Below, piece after piece: positions 37,479 to 46,901 of a stretch of 64,000 nt of DNA; position 1 is the first letter of the stretch, and the number at the start of each line of letters is the position of its first letter. The notes beneath the pieces were generated by a model, which worked only from the letters and a program-made list of their open reading frames with translations, made no database searches and was not told where the DNA came from. Both the position numbers and the translations under genes were made by a program. This stretch comes from a bacterium (GTDB lineage Bacteria > Zhuqueibacterota > Zhuqueibacteria > Residuimicrobiales > Krinioviventaceae): the NCBI GenBank assembly GCA_029561455.1, contig JAKQIY010000068.1, forward strand, positions 186,001-250,000, written 5' to 3'.

Positions 37479-38849
37479 TTAAACCAAATTTATTATTGTA
37501 TTATACATTTCATCGGCTACAGTGATCAGTTTGGCGGCAGCCTGGTAACCGCGCTGAAATTTAATGAGATTGGTCATTTCTTCATCAATAGCCACTCCGG
37601 ATATCGACTGCTGATAAGCAGTAAGTGAAGTTACAAACTGTTCCTGACCATCAAGCAAGATGGTAGCTTCTTTTCTGCGATTTCCTTCAGCGGTTACCAT
37701 GTTGGCATAAAAATCAGTGAATGTAAGGGTGTTGCCCGACATGGTAAATTCATCCTGCAAATTGGCAAGTAAAACGGCGTTAGTGCCGCTTCCTGTATTG
37801 CCGTCGCCGGATGCCGCCAGGTATTCATTATTGCTCAATAATTGAGGATTGATTCTGATGTTATGTGCATCCAACCCGGCTTCATCAAAAAAATTAATAC
37901 CGGTAGATCCATCCATGCCATAACCGGTTTTATGGATGGCGTTAACCCGGTCAACCATGGTCTTGGCAAATTCATCCAATTTGTCCAGATTTTCAGGAAT
38001 AATCTCTTCCCTTAATTCAATCAGCGCGCCTAATTTGCCGCCATTTGCCTGTTCGCTGACCGAGCCGTCTTCCCAATTGATATGATTAAGGTCGTTATCG
38101 AGTTTGGAGGAATCAACTTTAATCAGATGCGCTTTTTGCAGAAATACCTTACCGTTGAGGATCAGGTTGACCTGACCGTCGTCATTTTCAGAAACAGTGA
38201 TATCGGCTATTTCATCCATTTTTGCCAGCAGTTTATCCCGCTCATCCATTAAATTGCTGACCCCGCCACCCTCTTTATTTACATAAGCAAGTTTACGGTT
38301 GATCTCTACAATCTGTTCAGCATAAGCATTAAACTTGTCAATCTCCTGGCTCATTTCCAGGCTGATTTCTCCCTGTAAATTCGTCAGCCGATTTTCAATA
38401 AAGTTAATTTTTTTTGCCAGGGCATCGCCTTTGTAAATGACATTATCCCGCATACTGGGATTTTCCGGATTATTGGCAAGTTCATTCCATGAATTAAAGA
38501 AATCATTCATGATTGTGCCTAATCCGGTCGATGATGGTTCTTCAAATATCTGTTCCAGAATCTCATGTTTGGCGTCCATGGTTTTCCAATAGCTCAGGGT
38601 TTGATTCTGAAAACTGAGTTGACTATCAATATATCGGTCACGGGTCCTTTGGATTGCAGTGATATCAACTCCAGAACCCAAATTAAATTTATCACCCAAA
38701 AGTGTTACCGATGGTGTAAAAATTGGTATTTTACGGGTATAGCCTTCTGTCTCCACATTGGCAATGTTTTGACCGGTAAGGTTAATTGCAGTTTGATGTG
38801 CAAATAATGAACTTTTACCAATTTCCAATATATTATTAATACCTGGCAC
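37479..38849 (-). CDS. flgK: Flagellar hook-associated protein 1 FlgK
   Basis: A 456-residue hook-associated protein. The N terminus has the rod/hook-family pattern SLFAHQTAINLTGQNIANVETEGYTRK, cited by its ANVETEGY core, and the C terminus ends in EEMTNLIKFQRGYQAAAKLITVADEMYNTIINLV, cited by its FQRGYQAAAKL core. A coiled D1 region with NLMDERDKLLAKM lies at about 205. It forms the first ring of the hook-filament junction. The length is at the short end for FlgK, with a small central domain. FlgN, encoded just before it, is its chaperone. Confidence 0.95.
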   Translation of the reverse strand: MPGINNILEIGKSSLFAHQTAINLTGQNIANVETEGYTRKIPIFTPSVTLLGDKFNLGSGVDITAIQRTRDRYIDSQLSFQNQTLSYWKTMDAKHEILEQIFEEPSSTGLGTIMNDFFNSWNELANNPENPSMRDNVIYKGDALAKKINFIENRLTNLQGEISLEMSQEIDKFNAYAEQIVEINRKLAYVNKEGGGVSNLMDERDKLLAKMDEIADITVSENDDGQVNLILNGKVFLQKAHLIKVDSSKLDNDLNHINWEDGSVSEQANGGKLGALIELREEIIPENLDKLDEFAKTMVDRVNAIHKTGYGMDGSTGINFFDEAGLDAHNIRINPQLLSNNEYLAASGDGNTGSGTNAVLLANLQDEFTMSGNTLTFTDFYANMVTAEGNRRKEATILLDGQEQFVTSLTAYQQSISGVAIDEEMTNLIKFQRGYQAAAKLITVADEMYNTIINLV

Positions 38850-38863
38850 GAGAAATCTCCGAT

Positions 38864-39397
38864 TTAAGCAATATGCGATATTGTCGACACATCTTTTTGC
38901 TGATTCATTTTGCCATTCTGTCCATATTTATCCGAACGGCCAGCTTCACGATAGATTAGTTCCAGGTTCCGGGTAACAAACTCTAAAGATTTTTCCAGCA
39001 GGTAATGATTGATTTGATTCGTGTTTTTGATTTTTTTTAATGTATCAATTAAATTCTGTCGCAATTCGAGCAACCTGTCGGCATATTGCCGTTTACAAAT
39101 TGGTATTACCTGTTCTATAGAATTCAATTCCTTACTAGGCCGGATTTTTTCGGATACTTGTTTAATTTTATCGTATCGTTTAGCCGAAGCATCTTTTGCA
39201 TCGGTAATACAGGCTTCAGTATCTTCATTCAGCTCCGTTATATGTAATAAATCGCGATCTATAATTGCATAGCGCTGTACTTCCAGTTTGTTTAAAAGAG
39301 CTTTATAAGCCCGAACTTCAACCTGGATCAATGAAATAAATTCCTCAACCCATGAGTCTTCCAGTTCAGAATAAATATTTTCGACTACTGATGGCAT
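38864..39397 (-). CDS. flgN: Flagellar export chaperone FlgN
   Basis: A 177-residue helical protein with heptads (for example YKALLNKLEVQRYAIIDRDLLHI) and a disordered, Gln/Ser-rich tail. FlgN keeps FlgK and FlgL soluble before export, and its place directly before flgK and flgL supports the call; sequence similarity within this family is low. It heads a run of minus-strand genes with gaps no larger than about 56 bases reaching to 20273. A perfect sigma-28 promoter lies 47-73 bases upstream of the start, inside the end of flgJ. Confidence 0.8.
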   Translation of the reverse strand: MPSVVENIYSELEDSWVEEFISLIQVEVRAYKALLNKLEVQRYAIIDRDLLHITELNEDTEACITDAKDASAKRYDKIKQVSEKIRPSKELNSIEQVIPICKRQYADRLLELRQNLIDTLKKIKNTNQINHYLLEKSLEFVTRNLELIYREAGRSDKYGQNGKMNQQKDVSTISHIA

Positions 39398-39415
39398 TTT
39401 TCTTCTTTATTTAAG

Positions 39416-40204
39416 TTAAATATTTTCCAACTTCTTATTATATATATCGGCATATTCCAGCACTTTTTTAATATAATTCTGTGTTTCACTGAATGGAGGA
39501 ATACCACCAAACTTTTCAACATTTGCCGGACCCGCATTATAAGCTGCCAGCGCCAGTTCCGTATCGCCATTAAATTGATCGAGTTGTTCCCGCAAATATT
39601 TGACCCCGCCATAAATATTCTCTTCCGGATCAAAAGAATTGCGAACGCCCAGTTCTGCAGCAGTGCCATCCATTAACTGCATTAATCCCTTGGCACCGGC
39701 TTTAGAAATCACATTCGGGTTGCCGGATGATTCCTGGGCTATTACTCCGTAAACCAGATGCATTGGAACTTGAAACTTTTCCGCCGCAGATTTAATTACC
39801 GGGTGAAAATTGGATATCCGCTCAAAAGTTGAACTATCGGGTTTGAACGGTATATTGCGGATAAGTTTTTTTACCGAAATCGGTTCGGTTTCAAGGGTCT
39901 TTTCCATGTCCTTGCCGGTTAATTGTTTGTACAAGATAGCGGCTATACCCAAGCCACCGTTTTCGGCAATTTTTTCAGCCATTTTACTGTCAAACATGCT
40001 CTGATAAACTTCGGATCCCATGCCGTCGCCAAAAAGAGTCGATTCACCTACCGTGCTGCGCATACTCGTCAATAGTTTAGATACAAATAACGATTCAAAA
40101 TCGGTGCAGGATTTTCGCAAACGCTTTAATTCCTGTTCATCCTTGGCGCCGCTTTTTGCGGGGTCGACAGGTATAAAATCTGTGTTGAACGTTATGGAAC
40201 TCAT
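39416..40204 (-). CDS. flgJ: FlgJ-type rod-binding protein with SLT lytic transglycosylase domain
   Basis: A 262-residue protein of two parts. Residues about 25-95 are the FlgJ rod-binding domain (FESLFVSKLLTSMRST; SEVYQSMFDSKMAEKIA). Residues about 130-255 are a soluble-lytic-transglycosylase fold with catalytic Glu in IAQESSGNP, then GAKGLMQLMDGTA and ALAAYNAGP. Enteric FlgJ carries a glucosaminidase here instead, so a different enzyme opens the peptidoglycan for the rod. No signal peptide is seen, consistent with export by the flagellar apparatus. It lies 13 bases after flgI. Confidence 0.9.
   Translation of the reverse strand: MSSITFNTDFIPVDPAKSGAKDEQELKRLRKSCTDFESLFVSKLLTSMRSTVGESTLFGDGMGSEVYQSMFDSKMAEKIAENGGLGIAAILYKQLTGKDMEKTLETEPISVKKLIRNIPFKPDSSTFERISNFHPVIKSAAEKFQVPMHLVYGVIAQESSGNPNVISKAGAKGLMQLMDGTAAELGVRNSFDPEENIYGGVKYLREQLDQFNGDTELALAAYNAGPANVEKFGGIPPFSETQNYIKKVLEYADIYNKKLENI
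39444..39470 (-). promoter_or_regulatory. Sigma-28 promoter of flgN-flgK-flgL
   Basis: TAAA, 15 bases, GCCGATAT on the minus strand: an exact match to the sigma-28 (sigma-D type) consensus. It lies inside the last codons of flgJ, and the predicted start near 39437 is 40 bases from the flgN ATG. Confidence 0.85.
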
Positions 40205-40217
40205 AAGCTGGCTCCGT

Positions 40218-41345
40218 TTACATGATCACCAGTTCAGCCTGTAACGCACCTGCGGTTTTCAGAGCCTGAAAAATTGCAATAATATCGCGGGGCGTTACCT
40301 GCAAATTATTCAGCATCGCGGCAAGGTCGTTAACACTGGCCATATTGTTTAAAACGGCGACTGTGCCGGCGCCATCTTCGATCACTTCTGTTTGGGTTTG
40401 TGGCACTACTACAGTGGTGCCACCCGAAAAAGCATTCGGCTGGGAAATGACCGGCTGCGATGAAACACGAATAGTTAAATTGCCATGCGCCACGGCAACC
40501 GGGGCAAGTTTAACATTATTGCCGACAACCACTGTGCCGGTGCGTTCGTTAATTACTACACGCGCTTGCTGATCGGCGTTTACATCAAGTACTTCGATAC
40601 GGGCGATAGTCGATACAGCTTGCGAGGCATCGGCAATGGTCAACTCTACACGCCCGGGATCTACCGCTTTGGCAGCAGTTGCGCCAAGTTCGGTATTGAT
40701 CGCTTCGGCAATTCGTACCGCAGAGGTAAAATCTGGGTCGCGCAACAATAAATCAAGACTGGTAACATTTGCAAAACTGATATTGGCATCCTGGGTCATA
40801 ATTGCGCCGTTTGGCACACGACCGGCCAGAGCATAATTTTTACGATACTTTTCGCCACCTTCCGTTTCAATATTAAATCCACCAATACTTACCGGTCCCT
40901 GCGCAGTGGCAACTACCTGTTTATTGGGAGCGAATAGCTGGGTAGGCAGCAACGTGCCGCCTTCGAGACTGGTGGCATCACCAAGTGATGAAACAATGAC
41001 ATCAACCTGGCTGCCGCTTTGGGCAAATGGCGACACTTTGGCAATGACCATGACCGATGCGACATTGCGTAAATTCATATTTTCATCCGGCAAATTCATT
41101 CCGAATTTGGTCATCATATTACGCACCGCCTGCACAGTCATCAGGGCGCGGCGTGTATCGCCGGTGCCATCGAGGCCGGTGACCAGACTGTAGCCGATTA
41201 ATTGCTGATCCTGTAAACCGCGGATATTGACCAAATCTTTAATACGCGCCGGGAAAACTAGTGCTGGTAGACTCATTAGTATTATCAGGATTATGACCTT
41301 CAAGTCATGCCGCATTGCAGCGACCATTAGTTTATATACTTTCAT
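40218..41345 (-). CDS. flgI: Flagellar P-ring protein FlgI
   Basis: A 375-residue periplasmic ring protein. A signal peptide (hydrophobic about residues 17-33) precedes RIKDLVNIRGLQDQQLIGYSLVTGLDGTGD, the family start, of which RGLQDQQLIGYGL-type residues are key. Later QSGSQVDVIVSSLGDATSLEGGTLL and the C-terminal NLQVTPRDIIAIFQALKTAGAL are diagnostic. FlgI surrounds the rod in the peptidoglycan layer. The ATG at 41345 has GGAG seven bases upstream. It follows flgH after 29 bases. Confidence 0.97.
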   Translation of the reverse strand: MKVYKLMVAAMRHDLKVIILIILMSLPALVFPARIKDLVNIRGLQDQQLIGYSLVTGLDGTGDTRRALMTVQAVRNMMTKFGMNLPDENMNLRNVASVMVIAKVSPFAQSGSQVDVIVSSLGDATSLEGGTLLPTQLFAPNKQVVATAQGPVSIGGFNIETEGGEKYRKNYALAGRVPNGAIMTQDANISFANVTSLDLLLRDPDFTSAVRIAEAINTELGATAAKAVDPGRVELTIADASQAVSTIARIEVLDVNADQQARVVINERTGTVVVGNNVKLAPVAVAHGNLTIRVSSQPVISQPNAFSGGTTVVVPQTQTEVIEDGAGTVAVLNNMASVNDLAAMLNNLQVTPRDIIAIFQALKTAGALQAELVIM

Positions 41346-41374
41346 ACGAATACTCCAAACCTGTAAAGTATTAC

Positions 41375-41968
41375 TTAAAACATCCAGCCTAAAAAGCGGG
41401 TTAAAAAGCCGGGTTTGTGACCGGTTTCAACCAATCCTTTACCCTGATATGATATTTTGGCATCACCAATATTAACAGATAATACGGTATTTTGACTGGT
41501 AATATCTTGCGGACGCACAACACCGGAAACAGTCATTTTCTCCTTTTCGCCATTGACAACCACTTCCCGCTCACCATTAATAATAAAATTGCCATTTGCG
41601 GTTACATCGGTAATTGTGGCGGTTATTTTACCGGTCAGACTACCCTTGCGGGAGGTTTCCGAATCATTATCAAAACCATTATTGAACTGCCCTTTTATCC
41701 CAAACATCGGCATATAGGTATTGGCGCCGCTGCCGCCGGTAACCGTAACGCCGCGTTTGGTATCTTTTTGGGTGGAACTGTTGGCCTGACTTTTGGCGCT
41801 GGAATACTCAACAATCAGTATGGTAACAATATCGCCAACCTGACGAGCCCGCTGATCTGTGAATAAGGACTCGGAAGCATATTGTGCGTTAGCGATATTT
41901 ATTTTGCCGGTAATGCCGGTGGCTAACAGTAACAGGATTATCATAATAAATCTATATGTTGTTTTCAT
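41375..41968 (-). CDS. flgH: Flagellar L-ring protein FlgH, without lipobox cysteine
   Basis: A 197-residue outer-membrane ring protein with VGDIVTILIVEYSSAKSQANSSTQK and GEREVVVNGEKEKMTVSGVVRPQDI, cited by their cores VGDIVTI and SGVVRPQDI. The signal peptide ends ANAQYA and appears to be cut by signal peptidase I. FlgH is normally a lipoprotein with an N-terminal cysteine; this protein contains no cysteine at all. The outer-membrane ring must therefore be anchored without the usual acyl group. It lies 2 bases after flgA. Confidence 0.93.
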   Translation of the reverse strand: MKTTYRFIMIILLLLATGITGKINIANAQYASESLFTDQRARQVGDIVTILIVEYSSAKSQANSSTQKDTKRGVTVTGGSGANTYMPMFGIKGQFNNGFDNDSETSRKGSLTGKITATITDVTANGNFIINGEREVVVNGEKEKMTVSGVVRPQDITSQNTVLSVNIGDAKISYQGKGLVETGHKPGFLTRFLGWMF

Positions 41969-41970
41969 AA

Positions 41971-42702
41971 CTATCTCTTGGTTGATTTGTAAATAACTGT
42001 GTTTTCATCTATAATTTCAGCCAGGTAATATGCGTTGGTCGTTGCATTACGCACCTGAATAATGTCGCCACGGTATCCCTGTCCCTGGCTGATGACCGGG
42101 ATTTCGACATATAAATTCTTGTCAACAACTGTCATGGATAAATTTTCGCCGCGTTCTACTACCGGTATTTCTTCAACCATTGAGGAGGTCAGAACCCGTC
42201 CGGAAGTGATTTGCCGGGTAGTGCGTTTTCCAAGCGCGTTTTCAATATCGATTGCATATTCGCTCTTTGGCCAGGTCATTTCCCGTGTTGCCGGTTCCAG
42301 GTCGGTATGTTGAATGATGTGATGCCGGTCCACTCTTTTATTTATTATTAAAACCGGCACAATTTTTTTTACATCGGCAACAACCTGGCAAATTTTTTCC
42401 CGGTCGCCGTTTAAAGTAAGAGTAAATACCGTTTTACCCGAAATCGCCTCTGGTTTGCGGCATGACACCCGCCAATCACCCGCTCCTGCCGGCATCTTGG
42501 ACGGCATGGAGGTAATGTGAATTTGCGCCGTTTCATTCGGCCCTGATTGTGCATTGACATATTCCAGTAAAAGAGCGCCAAGTTGATCTTTGTTTAGCGA
42601 GTTTTCCTGGGCCGACACCGGAACGGGATAATTAGCCCCACTACTGATAACTGTTATCAATAATAGGGTCGAAAAAAGATTTTTTAATGCCAATCGCTGC
42701 AT
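41971..42702 (-). CDS. flgA: Flagellar P-ring assembly chaperone FlgA
   Basis: A 243-residue secreted chaperone. The signal peptide (about 1-31) ends VPVSAQ. The N-terminal domain is variable, and the C-terminal SAF-like domain (about 120-240) contains KRVDRHHIIQHTDLEPATREM, SGRVLTSSMVE, GENLSMTV and GDIIQVRNATTN-like features. FlgA helps FlgI form the P ring, and the gene stands before flgH and flgI as is common outside enterics. It lies 11 bases after flgG. Confidence 0.92.
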   Translation of the reverse strand: MQRLALKNLFSTLLLITVISSGANYPVPVSAQENSLNKDQLGALLLEYVNAQSGPNETAQIHITSMPSKMPAGAGDWRVSCRKPEAISGKTVFTLTLNGDREKICQVVADVKKIVPVLIINKRVDRHHIIQHTDLEPATREMTWPKSEYAIDIENALGKRTTRQITSGRVLTSSMVEEIPVVERGENLSMTVVDKNLYVEIPVISQGQGYRGDIIQVRNATTNAYYLAEIIDENTVIYKSTKR

Positions 42703-42713
42703 AAAACCTGAAA

Positions 42714-43502
42714 TTATCTCTTTAAATTATTGACAAGACTCATCATATCTTCACTGGTACGAATGGTTTTAGAATTGATTTCATAAGCGCGCTGCGCAAC
42801 AATCATGTTAACCATTTCTTCCACAACATCAACATTCGAACTTTCCAGGTAACCCTGGGCAATACCGCCCATTCCTTCCAGTTCCGGTACACCGATAATC
42901 GGTTCGCCAGAAGCTCCGGTCGCCACTAACAGGTTACGGCCGATATTTTTTAATCCGGCCGGGTTGATAAACCGGGCCAGTTCAATTTGTCCCAAATCCT
43001 GGGGTTCGGTAGAACCGGCAACTGTAACCGATACGATTCCATCCCGGCTGATTGAAATGCTTTGAGTTTCCGAAGGCAGTGTAATATTATTATCTAAAAA
43101 ATAGCCATCGGAATTGACAATTTGCCCATCGCGGGAAATTTTGAGAGCACCATCGCGGGAATAGGCAACACTGCCATCGGCCATACGAAACTGTAAAAAG
43201 CCGTCGCCCTCGATGGCTAAATCCAGGGCATTACCGGTTTGCACAACATCTCCCTGGGTAAACATTTTTGCAGTAGAAACCGGTGCAGTTCCGCAGCCGA
43301 TTTGCAATTCCGTTGGCGCCTCACTTCCTAACGATGTGCCAGCGCCGGCGGGACGAATTGTTTGATAGAGCAAATCCTGGAACTCTACTTTACTCTTCTT
43401 GAAACCGGTTGTATTGACGTTGGCAAGATTATTTGAAATTGTATCAATATGTAATTGCTGCGCTCTCATTCCTGAGGTAGCGGTACGCAATGCTTTATCC
43501 AT
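42714..43502 (-). CDS. flgG: Flagellar basal-body distal rod protein FlgG
   Basis: A 262-residue rod protein. The N terminus ALRTATSGMRAQQLHIDTISNNLANVNTTGFKKSKVEFQDLLYQT, cited by its SNNLANVNTTGFK core, and the C terminus SNVDVVEEMVNMIVAQRAYEINSKTI, cited by MIVAQRAYEINSK, are diagnostic. Length is exactly usual. It follows flgF after 37 bases. Confidence 0.97.
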   Translation of the reverse strand: MDKALRTATSGMRAQQLHIDTISNNLANVNTTGFKKSKVEFQDLLYQTIRPAGAGTSLGSEAPTELQIGCGTAPVSTAKMFTQGDVVQTGNALDLAIEGDGFLQFRMADGSVAYSRDGALKISRDGQIVNSDGYFLDNNITLPSETQSISISRDGIVSVTVAGSTEPQDLGQIELARFINPAGLKNIGRNLLVATGASGEPIIGVPELEGMGGIAQGYLESSNVDVVEEMVNMIVAQRAYEINSKTIRTSEDMMSLVNNLKR

Positions 43503-43539
43503 AATTTATAACCTCCACTTTACTTTACATCACAAAATA

Positions 43540-44244
43540 TCAGGTTCGGCCAACATCATTAACTGCTTTTTCCAGGGTTTCGTCCTGGGTACGCACTACC
43601 TTTTGGTTGGCTTCAAACTGACGATATACCTCGATCATATTAACCATTTCTTCGAGGGTATTGACATTCGAATCCTCCAGGTAACCAGCTTTGACCTGTA
43701 CCTGGTCGGAAATTCGTTCAGTAATTGCATTTTCGGCAGCTTTGAAATAACCGTTGCCGACACGACGTAACTGCATGGGATTGTTAAATTTTACAACTTC
43801 CAGATAATCAATAATATTACCATCCATAACAATGGCGCCGTCATCCTGAATTGTAAATTCTTTATCAAGTAAAACCGGGCCACCTTGACCCATAACATAA
43901 TCTCCATTACCGGTTACGTAATAACCCTCTTCATTGCGAGAAAAGTTTCCCTGCCGGGTATAATACAATTCGCCATCTTTTTGAATTGTAAAAAATCCTT
44001 CACCAACCAGGGCTACCGACATGGGATTACCGGATTCGATCAGTTTGCCCTGGGTAAAATCAACCAATTCGTTCGGCATAGCATCCTGATCCGGTTTCTC
44101 TTTGGCATTTTTCAGGGTTTGACTGAACACAATACTTTTCTTAAAACCCGCGCTGGATGCATTTGCGAGGTTGTTGGATATTACATCAAGAGCTCTGGAA
44201 TTTGTTTCAAGCCCATTGCTGGAAAATATTAAACTGCGTATCAA
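43540..44244 (-). CDS. flgF: Flagellar basal-body rod protein FlgF
   Basis: A 234-residue proximal rod protein: SSNGLETNSRALDVISNNLANASSAGFKKS (core SNNLANASSAGFK), GEGFFTIQKDGELYYTRQGNF, and a C terminus with NTLEEMVNMIEVYRQFEANQKV (core MIEVYRQFEANQK). I chose the TTG at 44242-44244 as start. It has AAGGAG eight bases upstream and aligns with the usual FlgF opening (M)IRSL. The upstream ATGs at 44310 and 44298 would overlap the response-regulator gene and lack the site. The gap to that gene is then 25 bases. Confidence 0.92.
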   Translation of the reverse strand: MIRSLIFSSNGLETNSRALDVISNNLANASSAGFKKSIVFSQTLKNAKEKPDQDAMPNELVDFTQGKLIESGNPMSVALVGEGFFTIQKDGELYYTRQGNFSRNEEGYYVTGNGDYVMGQGGPVLLDKEFTIQDDGAIVMDGNIIDYLEVVKFNNPMQLRRVGNGYFKAAENAITERISDQVQVKAGYLEDSNVNTLEEMVNMIEVYRQFEANQKVVRTQDETLEKAVNDVGRT

Positions 44245-44269
44245 CGCGTGATCTCCTTCACTTGTAAAA

Positions 44270-44644
44270 CTACCAAATTGAATGACGAACGATTGCATCG
44301 CGTGAAACACGGATCAGATCGTCCGGGTCGTATGGTTTGGGAAAATAATTATTAAATCCGGCCATTACACATTTTTCACAACCGTAAATTGCGTCATATC
44401 CTGTCATTGCGATTGTTTTACATTTTTTATGAGTTTTTTTAATCTCCTGGCATATTTTAAAACCATCAACACCCGGGATTTTAATATCGATTAGGGCGGC
44501 AAAATAATCATTTGTCTTACCAAGATCGATTGCGACGCTCTCTGTTGTTGCCAGATCGACATGATACCCGGAATCACGAAATGCCAATTTTAAAATAAGG
44601 CCGGTTTCCTTGTTTGCTTCTACAATAAGTATTTTGTTATCCAT
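44270..44644 (-). CDS. Response-regulator receiver protein with altered acidic pocket
   Basis: A 124-residue stand-alone receiver domain. The phosphoacceptor Asp53 (ALIDIKIPGVDG), Thr81 and Lys103 (FPKPYD) are present. The first acidic pair, normally Asp-Asp, is Glu9-Ala10, so magnesium binding may be weak. It has no output domain. It heads the flgF-flgG-flgA-flgH-flgI-flgJ genes and has a sigma-28-like promoter 210-236 bases upstream. It may be a pseudo-receiver that acts by binding a partner, or a CheY with changed kinetics. Confidence 0.82.
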   Translation of the reverse strand: MDNKILIVEANKETGLILKLAFRDSGYHVDLATTESVAIDLGKTNDYFAALIDIKIPGVDGFKICQEIKKTHKKCKTIAMTGYDAIYGCEKCVMAGFNNYFPKPYDPDDLIRVSRDAIVRHSIW

Positions 44645-44945
44645 CCCCGCTTTTCCTTAAACGGTAAATGAGTAGTTAAACATCAGCTTATTAACTAGAA
44701 AACAATTTATGATTATCAAATTATATGCCATTCATTATATAAAATGATATATAAAAAACAACAAGTTATGACTAATTTTTTGTAAAATGTATTAATTACG
44801 ACAAGACTGTGGTAATATTTTCCCCGTTCAAGTTCATTCTTACCCCTATCATATTATCGGCATAAAAAATTAAAAATTAAATTTTTTCTTTCCCGAATTG
44901 ATAACAGCCCCCGATAAATTTTATATCTGTCCGCCATAGTAAAGG
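44645..44945. promoter_or_regulatory. Intergenic region before the response regulator-flgF operon
   Basis: This 301-base AT-rich region has no gene. It contains a sigma-28-type promoter at 44854-44880. Downstream of it a 13-codon frame beginning MNLNGEN (about 44833 to 44792) follows AGGGG and may be a leader peptide or chance. No terminator is evident after cheB. Confidence 0.5.
44854..44880 (-). promoter_or_regulatory. Sigma-28 promoter of the response regulator-flgFG operon
   Basis: TTAATTTT, 11 bases, GCCGATAA on the minus strand. The -10 is an exact match to the enteric sigma-28 consensus and the -35 matches TAAAGTTT at six of eight. The predicted start near 44847 leaves a leader of about 200 bases before the response regulator. 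Confidence 0.65.
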
Positions 44946-46025
<1,080 letters not shown>

Positions 46026-46041
46026 TTATCAAATGTATTAA

Positions 46042-46500
46042 TTATTCTTGCGGTTTTTCACAAAACCAGAAAATTTCTGCAATACCTTCATCAAATGTTA
46101 ATTTATTATCAATCAGGCACCAGGAATCAGTTTTATATGATTCATCAATTTTATCAACAATTTCGGGTGCTTTAAGTCGATAGATTTTATCGCCACCGGC
46201 TAGAGAAGGAAGTACATTACCACAAATAACATTGGCGATCTCTCTGAGCGCATCCAATTGCTGCTGTTCGGTGGGAGTATTTTCTTCAGCCAATATGTTC
46301 TGGGCTAAAACGGGCAACATCGGGTTGGTTACCGATATATATAATATGCCTTTACTATGGCCGGAATAGGAAACACAGGTAATGGTAGTTTCCAAATCGT
46401 CGGCAGGTGGAGCATCCTCTGCCGGTATCGGCATAAGAAAAGCAAATTCTTCAAAAGTACGCAGTGAAATTTGCATTAATTGCTCTTTTAACTCATTCAT
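46042..46500 (-). CDS. cheX: CheX-type CheY-phosphate phosphatase
   Basis: A 152-residue protein of the CheC/CheX/FliY family. The active-site pair Glu87 and Asn90 is in REIANVICGNVLPSL, a single-helix ExxN as in CheX. It dephosphorylates CheY-P to reset the signal. The gene overlaps the cheY gene upstream by 8 bases, so phosphatase and probable substrate are coupled in translation. A second CheX-like gene lies at 60.2-60.7 kb. Confidence 0.85.
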   Translation of the reverse strand: MNELKEQLMQISLRTFEEFAFLMPIPAEDAPPADDLETTITCVSYSGHSKGILYISVTNPMLPVLAQNILAEENTPTEQQQLDALREIANVICGNVLPSLAGGDKIYRLKAPEIVDKIDESYKTDSWCLIDNKLTFDEGIAEIFWFCEKPQE

Positions 46501-46876
46501 TTGTATCTCCTAGTAATTCGAACACAGCGGCTTGTAAATTCTCAGGGGTAAATGGTTTATGGATAAAAAGGGCGCCCTTTTGCTGTAATATTTCGATTGT
46601 CCGGGTACTGCTTTCCGATGAAATAACAATAATTGCCATATTCGCCATATCGGGATTTTCCCGGATTTTATCGATCATTTCATCGCCGCTCATAACCGGC
46701 ATATTAATATCAGCCAGCACAAGATCAACCCAGTTATTTTCTATGATCTCCAATCCTTCCTTACCATTACCAGCTTCAAATATATTTTGAATCTGCAGGT
46801 CGCAAATATTGAGCACGCGCTTGACCATGGATCGCATCACAAAGCTATCATCAACAATTAACACATTCAACGACAT
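46493..46876 (-). CDS. cheY: CheY-like response regulator
   Basis: A 127-residue stand-alone receiver with Asp9, Asp10, Asp56 (LADINMP), Ser87 in the position of Thr and Lys107 (IHKPF). All catalytic positions are kept, so it should accept phosphate from CheA. Which of the three single-domain receivers in the window binds the motor switch cannot be told from sequence. It overlaps the cheX gene downstream by 8 bases. Confidence 0.9.
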   Translation of the reverse strand: MSLNVLIVDDSFVMRSMVKRVLNICDLQIQNIFEAGNGKEGLEIIENNWVDLVLADINMPVMSGDEMIDKIRENPDMANMAIIVISSESSTRTIEILQQKGALFIHKPFTPENLQAAVFELLGDTNE

Positions 46877-46901
46877 TTAAAGATCCTCCAAATATCCTGT
46901 T

